Position numbers and translations under genes: made by a program | Shown here: positions 61,074-64,000 of the stretch, in pieces | How positions within the stretch are numbered: the stretch's first letter is position 1 | How the letters are laid out: each line of letters starts with the position of its first letter | Source of the DNA: Natronorubrum tibetense GA33 | GTDB lineage: Archaea > Halobacteriota > Halobacteria > Halobacteriales > Natrialbaceae | Reading direction: 5' to 3' | NCBI RefSeq assembly: GCF_000383975.1 | Contig: NZ_KB913017.1 | Location: 3,262,265 to 3,326,264 of the forward strand | DNA: 64,000 bases | Notes under the pieces: generated by a model | The model's database searches: none | Seen by the model: the letters and a program-made list of their open reading frames with translations, nothing else | Told to the model about the DNA's origin: nothing

Positions 61074-61366
61074 TGTCAACTGCCTTTACCAACTATCTTC
61101 TCTGAAAAAACGTTTTGGGCACTGAAAACGGCGCTATATTCCTTACACACGCCCATATTAGTTATTCTGGAGAGGTTCCAGTACTGGAACATCATGTACC
61201 CCACAGCATTTCGCCTTAGTGTCAACTATTTCTTCTTCGCTACGCCAAGTATCATCGAGCAGTTAATTACCCCGATATTTCAAGTAGTGAACAGTCTCAT
61301 ACTGTTCGCACTAGTTCTCTTTCTCGCATGGCTTCTCCACAGAAATCTATTATCAGCTAGAATCAC

Positions 61367-61374
61367 GATAGTTT
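61367..61374. repeat. Target-site duplication, left copy
   Basis: GATAGTTT directly before the left IS end is identical to the 8 bases at 62567-62574 directly after the right end. Eight-base duplications fit the IS5 family. Confidence 0.9.
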
Positions 61375-61426
61375 GGCTCTGTTGAAATCCTCAGAGAGTT
61401 ACATGTTCACCGTATAATTCGACGAG

Positions 61427-62248
61427 ATGAAGCCCCTCCCAAAGTCGCAGATTCTCCGGTTTACTGAGAAGGCGATCCATCTGGCACGTCGAGCTGTCTC
61501 TCAATACTCCTCAAAGTTCTCCAAACACCGTTACACACTTCCGCAGCACGTTGTTCTGCTGTGTCTCAAAGTTCGGAAGAACACGACCTATCGTGGTCTG
61601 CTTGATGAACTGATTGAGATGCCACGCATCCGTCGTGTTCTCGGGCTAACCGAGCTTCCTACTGCTTCAACGCTCTGTAAGGCGTTCAACCGGCTTGATA
61701 TGGCTGTGTGGCGTATCATTTTGACTCTCTCAGCGACGTTACTTCCGACAAGCGGAGTTGTTGGTGTTGATGCGTCAGGGTTCGACCGTAGTCACGCTTC
61801 GAAACACTACACGAAACGTGCTGAACTCACGATTCAGCAGCTCAAGGTGACGTTGCTGGTCGATGCGAAAGTGAACGCAATTCTCGATCTACACGTGACG
61901 ACGACTCGAAAACACGATAGCCAGATCGCTCCGTCGTTGATCAAGCGCAACCCCGAGTGTATCGATATTCTCCTCGGAGACAAAGGCTACGACGATCAGA
62001 AAATCAGACGGCTCGCCCGGCAACACGAGGTTCGGCCACTGATTAAGCATCGTGAGTTCACATCACTCCACAAGGCATGGAACGCACGCTTAGACGCTGA
62101 TCTCTACGGACAACGGAGTCAATCCGAGACTGTGAACTCAACGCTCAAGCGAAAGTACGGTGCGTTCGTCCGCTCACGACGATGGTGGAAACAGTTCCGT
62201 GAACTCACCATTGCTTGTCTCATTCATAATGTAGATCGATCACTCTGA
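61427..62248 (+). CDS. IS5-family transposase, 273 residues
   Basis: ATG at 61427. The chain has the DDE_Tnp_1 fold: an N-terminal helical region (RYTLPQHVVLLCLKVRKN), the first catalytic Asp in GVVGVDASGFDRSH (about residue 115), a second Asp in the loop LLGDKGYDD (about 184-192) and Glu in YGQRSQSETVNSTLKRKYGA (about residue 237). All three appear intact. The length is normal for ISH-type elements. It is related to the remnant at 12538-12895. Confidence 0.92.
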   Translation: MKPLPKSQILRFTEKAIHLARRAVSQYSSKFSKHRYTLPQHVVLLCLKVRKNTTYRGLLDELIEMPRIRRVLGLTELPTASTLCKAFNRLDMAVWRIILTLSATLLPTSGVVGVDASGFDRSHASKHYTKRAELTIQQLKVTLLVDAKVNAILDLHVTTTRKHDSQIAPSLIKRNPECIDILLGDKGYDDQKIRRLARQHEVRPLIKHREFTSLHKAWNARLDADLYGQRSQSETVNSTLKRKYGAFVRSRRWWKQFRELTIACLIHNVDRSL

Positions 62249-62266
62249 GCGGTCAATACAGGGGGC

Positions 62267-62437
62267 TCAAGCTGAAGTGGCATATCCATCGGCAAACATC
62301 AAGATGGTTAATATGACAATTGGAACGATGAGCATCATTATCCCGTCGTTAGGAAATTGCCAAACCGCAGCAGGAACGCCAATAAAAGCAGAAATAGCAC
62401 AGAATACGAGGAACCGCCGATCAGTAAGTGTACTCAT
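62267..62437 (-). CDS. 56-residue two-helix membrane passenger protein of the IS
   Basis: ATG at 62437, TGA at 62267-62269, inside the IS and read against the transposase. Two hydrophobic segments (LVFCAISAFIGVPAAVW and IMMLIVPIVILTILMFA) are linked by FPNDG. Passenger genes are unusual in such short elements. Small haloarchaeal double-helix proteins of this type are of unknown role. Codon use is like that of the host. Confidence 0.6.
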   Translation of the reverse strand: MSTLTDRRFLVFCAISAFIGVPAAVWQFPNDGIMMLIVPIVILTILMFADGYATSA

Positions 62438-62733
62438 ACTTACGGATGGAGAGTAGTAACAATAATAAAACTTATGATGGGATGGTTAATCCGGTCAGCA
62501 CGCAGCTCTCATTGACCGATTGGTTCAGGCGAAAATATATCTGAAGAATAGGATTTCAACAGAGCCGATAGTTTCTATATTCCGGTTGCTGAATCCGACT
62601 GGCAATAAGGTATTTGTACTGACAGCACTGAGTTAGCTAGTGAAACACAAACGCTGGGCGCAGATAGCACCCACCGCAGAATGAACCACCACGCTCGGTA
62701 GACTTCAGAATATACGCACGGTAACACAAGAAC

Positions 62734-64000
62734 ATGAGACGAATTGACAAGCTAGCTGATGAGAAGACGTCGACAGTAGATGATTCTGAGCAGTTCTACG
62801 ATGAGCGATTAATCGCCTATACTCGTGATGAGTGGCCGTCACGAATCGATAGAGCGGCGCTTGACGTGCTCATGCTGGAAGTTGCGATTGGGTCTGAAGA
62901 AACGAGTAATGACATCGGCGGAACGATCGGGAAACTGAATTTCGGCGATGCGACCGGGAAGTACTATGCGAAGGGGCTCACCGAGTTAGCAGACGACCAG
63001 TCCGACCTGCCGGGCCTAGTCAAGCAGTACAAGCGAGAGAACGGGGCTGATTCGGTGGGGGACCTCGCGTTTCGGTTGAATGAGCTTCGGTACGAGTTGG
63101 AGAAACACCTGGATTCGGAGAGTGAGATTCGGAATCTAAATCGGGCTGTTGAGGCGTTAATTGACAAGTTGGCTACGACGTCAATGTCGGAGAACGTGAC
63201 TCGGCAAGCACTGCGGGACCCGGAGTCCATCACGGATGCAATGATGCAGCTCTTTTCTGACCCTGCTATCGCCGAGTATGCGGACGTGTTGACGGAAACG
63301 ATGGATGTGGTCGCTCAGAATGAATCGTTCCTTGAGCGGCTTGACGCGCCGCACATGACGACGCCACTGTGGGAACACCAACGTGACGCGCTCGGCGAGT
63401 GGGTCAACCATGGCTGTAAAGGGTACGTCGATATGGCGACAGCGACGGGAAAGACTGTGCTCGGGTTAGCTGCTGTTGCGCTTCTCTACGGGGAACTCCA
63501 CCCAGATGATACAGCGCAGATATTTACGAGCGCCACTGCAGAGACCGCGCAGCAATCACTTATTGACGAGCTCTCGGTTGATTCAGATGATGAGCATGCT
63601 CGAGTGCTCGTCGTTGCTGGACAGGAACTGATTCTTGAGCAGTGGCAGAGTGAGTTCGACGAGCACCTAAATATTCCACGGGAACGTACGCAGACGAAGG
63701 GGCGGACGATGAAGTTTACGTGGGGGTCGATCGAGTTCCGGACAGCGCCTGACTTGCTTCAGATGGACACGTTAGGCGGGTATGATCTCGTCGTGCTGGA
63801 CGAAGCACATCAGTACTCTCATGGGGGGCGAAGTGGCGGGTGGCAGCCGGTCTTGGAAGAATTAGCACAAAAGAGCGATGCGATCCTCGCTATGTCCGGG
63901 TCGATCGACACTTCGTGGCAAGGCGACTCTGCGGTGAAACGCGTGTTAGAAGAGCACCTACACGAGTGTAAGCGCTTCTCCGTTGACGAAGCCAGAGACG
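62734..64000 (+). CDS. SF2 DEAD/DEAH helicase, N-terminal part, cut by the window edge
   Basis: ATG at 62734 and open to the right edge (422 codons). Residues about 1-205 are helical and unrecognised. The helicase begins near 210 with PLWEHQRDALGEWV (Q-motif-like), then DMATATGKTVLGLAA (Walker A, about 232-246) and DLVVLDEAHQYSHG (DEAH, about 351-364). MSGSIDTSW follows, where a TAT motif III would stand. The C-terminal RecA-like domain lies outside the window. Such helicases with a helical N-terminus are found in haloarchaeal accessory regions, and the enzyme may belong to another defence unit to the right. Confidence 0.8.
   Translation, partial: MRRIDKLADEKTSTVDDSEQFYDERLIAYTRDEWPSRIDRAALDVLMLEVAIGSEETSNDIGGTIGKLNFGDATGKYYAKGLTELADDQSDLPGLVKQYKRENGADSVGDLAFRLNELRYELEKHLDSESEIRNLNRAVEALIDKLATTSMSENVTRQALRDPESITDAMMQLFSDPAIAEYADVLTETMDVVAQNESFLERLDAPHMTTPLWEHQRDALGEWVNHGCKGYVDMATATGKTVLGLAAVALLYGELHPDDTAQIFTSATAETAQQSLIDELSVDSDDEHARVLVVAGQELILEQWQSEFDEHLNIPRERTQTKGRTMKFTWGSIEFRTAPDLLQMDTLGGYDLVVLDEAHQYSHGGRSGGWQPVLEELAQKSDAILAMSGSIDTSWQGDSAVKRVLEEHLHECKRFSVDEARD

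Larger units (their letters stand above)
61375..62566. mobile_element. Complete IS5-family insertion sequence, 1192 bp, ISH type
   Basis: The element is bounded by perfect 17-bp terminal inverted repeats, GGCTCTGTTGAAATCCT (61375-61391) and its reverse complement (62550-62566). It is flanked by an 8-bp target duplication GATAGTTT (61367-61374 and 62567-62574). It encodes one transposase (61427-62248) and, in the opposite direction, a small membrane protein (62267-62437). Intact ends and a perfect duplication point to a recent insertion. Confidence 0.92.
61194..62636 (+). pseudogene. Small membrane-protein gene interrupted by the IS
   Basis: An ATG at 61194 opens a frame (MYPTAFRLSVNYFFFATPSI) with a strong transmembrane segment (VVNSLILFALVLFLAWLL). 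It is cut by the IS at 61375. Removing the IS and one copy of the 8-bp duplication restores the frame: ATA-GTT-TCT joins to SIFRLLNPTGNKVFVLTALS and a TAG at 62634-62636, giving about 80 residues. In its present state the frame would end two codons into the IS. The gene had about one or two membrane helices, function unknown. It is divergent from the sacsin-like gene. Confidence 0.55.

Noticed and set aside
61026-61193. N-terminal extension of the interrupted membrane protein
   Set aside because: The residues before the ATG at 61194 overlap the sacsin-like start in antisense and are basic and Cys-rich. The shorter start is more natural.
1-64000. tRNA, rRNA or replication-origin genes
   Set aside because: I saw no tRNA-like cloverleaf with a CCA-type end or TΨC box, no rRNA sequence and no Orc1/Cdc6 gene. 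Small tRNAs are easy to miss by eye, so this is not proof.

Overview
The window reads as haloarchaeal DNA (class Halobacteria). The deduced proteins are acidic (many Asp/Glu, few Lys). Many genes look leaderless, with a TATA-like box about 25-32 bases before the start codon. There are several very short zinc-ribbon proteins and two ISH-type IS5-family sequences. I see no rRNA, tRNA, replication origin or housekeeping operon. The content (methyltransferases, helicases, nucleases, McrBC-, GmrSD- and HEPN/MNT-type genes, many broken genes) is that of an accessory or defence island on a plasmid or a variable chromosomal segment.

Layout. 1-2 kb: the N-terminal part of a membrane protein leaving the left edge, then three tiny genes, one with an in-frame stop. 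2.2-7.8 kb: a minus-strand cluster of two Cdc48-like tandem AAA ATPases and two unknown proteins, with a palindrome upstream. 8.1-9.9 kb: a Nudix-like protein paired with a two-helix membrane protein. 10.2-11.8 kb: an AAA-type ATPase. 12-15 kb: small proteins, an IS remnant, and an MNT/HEPN pair whose HEPN half is frameshifted. 15.5-19.8 kb: an adenine methyltransferase, two small reading frames and a CoiA-like nuclease. 19.8-22.9 kb: a possible PCNA-like protein, a protein with homing-endonuclease-associated repeats, and a PD-(D/E)XK nuclease.

22.9-29.4 kb holds the most unusual system: a minus-strand operon that resembles a type IV CRISPR effector. It has a Csf1-like zinc protein, a Csf2/Cas7-like protein, a small acidic protein with a repeated motif, an unknown protein, a RAMP protein, a DEDD exonuclease and an HNH nuclease. 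There is no CRISPR array, cas1/cas2 or DinG. A small winged-helix gene faces it across an operator-like palindrome.

29.6-61.1 kb is a defence island built around Zn-ribbon DUF1156 (COG1743) DNA methylases. Three are intact and two survive only as 3' remnants. With them are a DUF499 (COG1483) ATPase, a SNF2 helicase with a separately encoded coiled-coil/zinc partner, an McrB/McrC pair, a DUF262/HNH GmrSD-like protein, a TRAM protein, a TPR protein and a 1674-residue sacsin-type ATPase with a DUF3883 domain. One remnant fuses the 5' end of a DUF499 gene to the 3' end of a DUF1156 gene, the scar of a collapsed second ATPase-methylase module. 61.4-62.6 kb is a complete IS5-family element (perfect 17-bp terminal repeats, 8-bp target duplication) carrying a small membrane-protein passenger and interrupting a small membrane-protein gene. 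An SF2 helicase runs off the right edge.

Functions are inferred from motifs read by eye. No database search was possible, so family names for divergent proteins are proposals.
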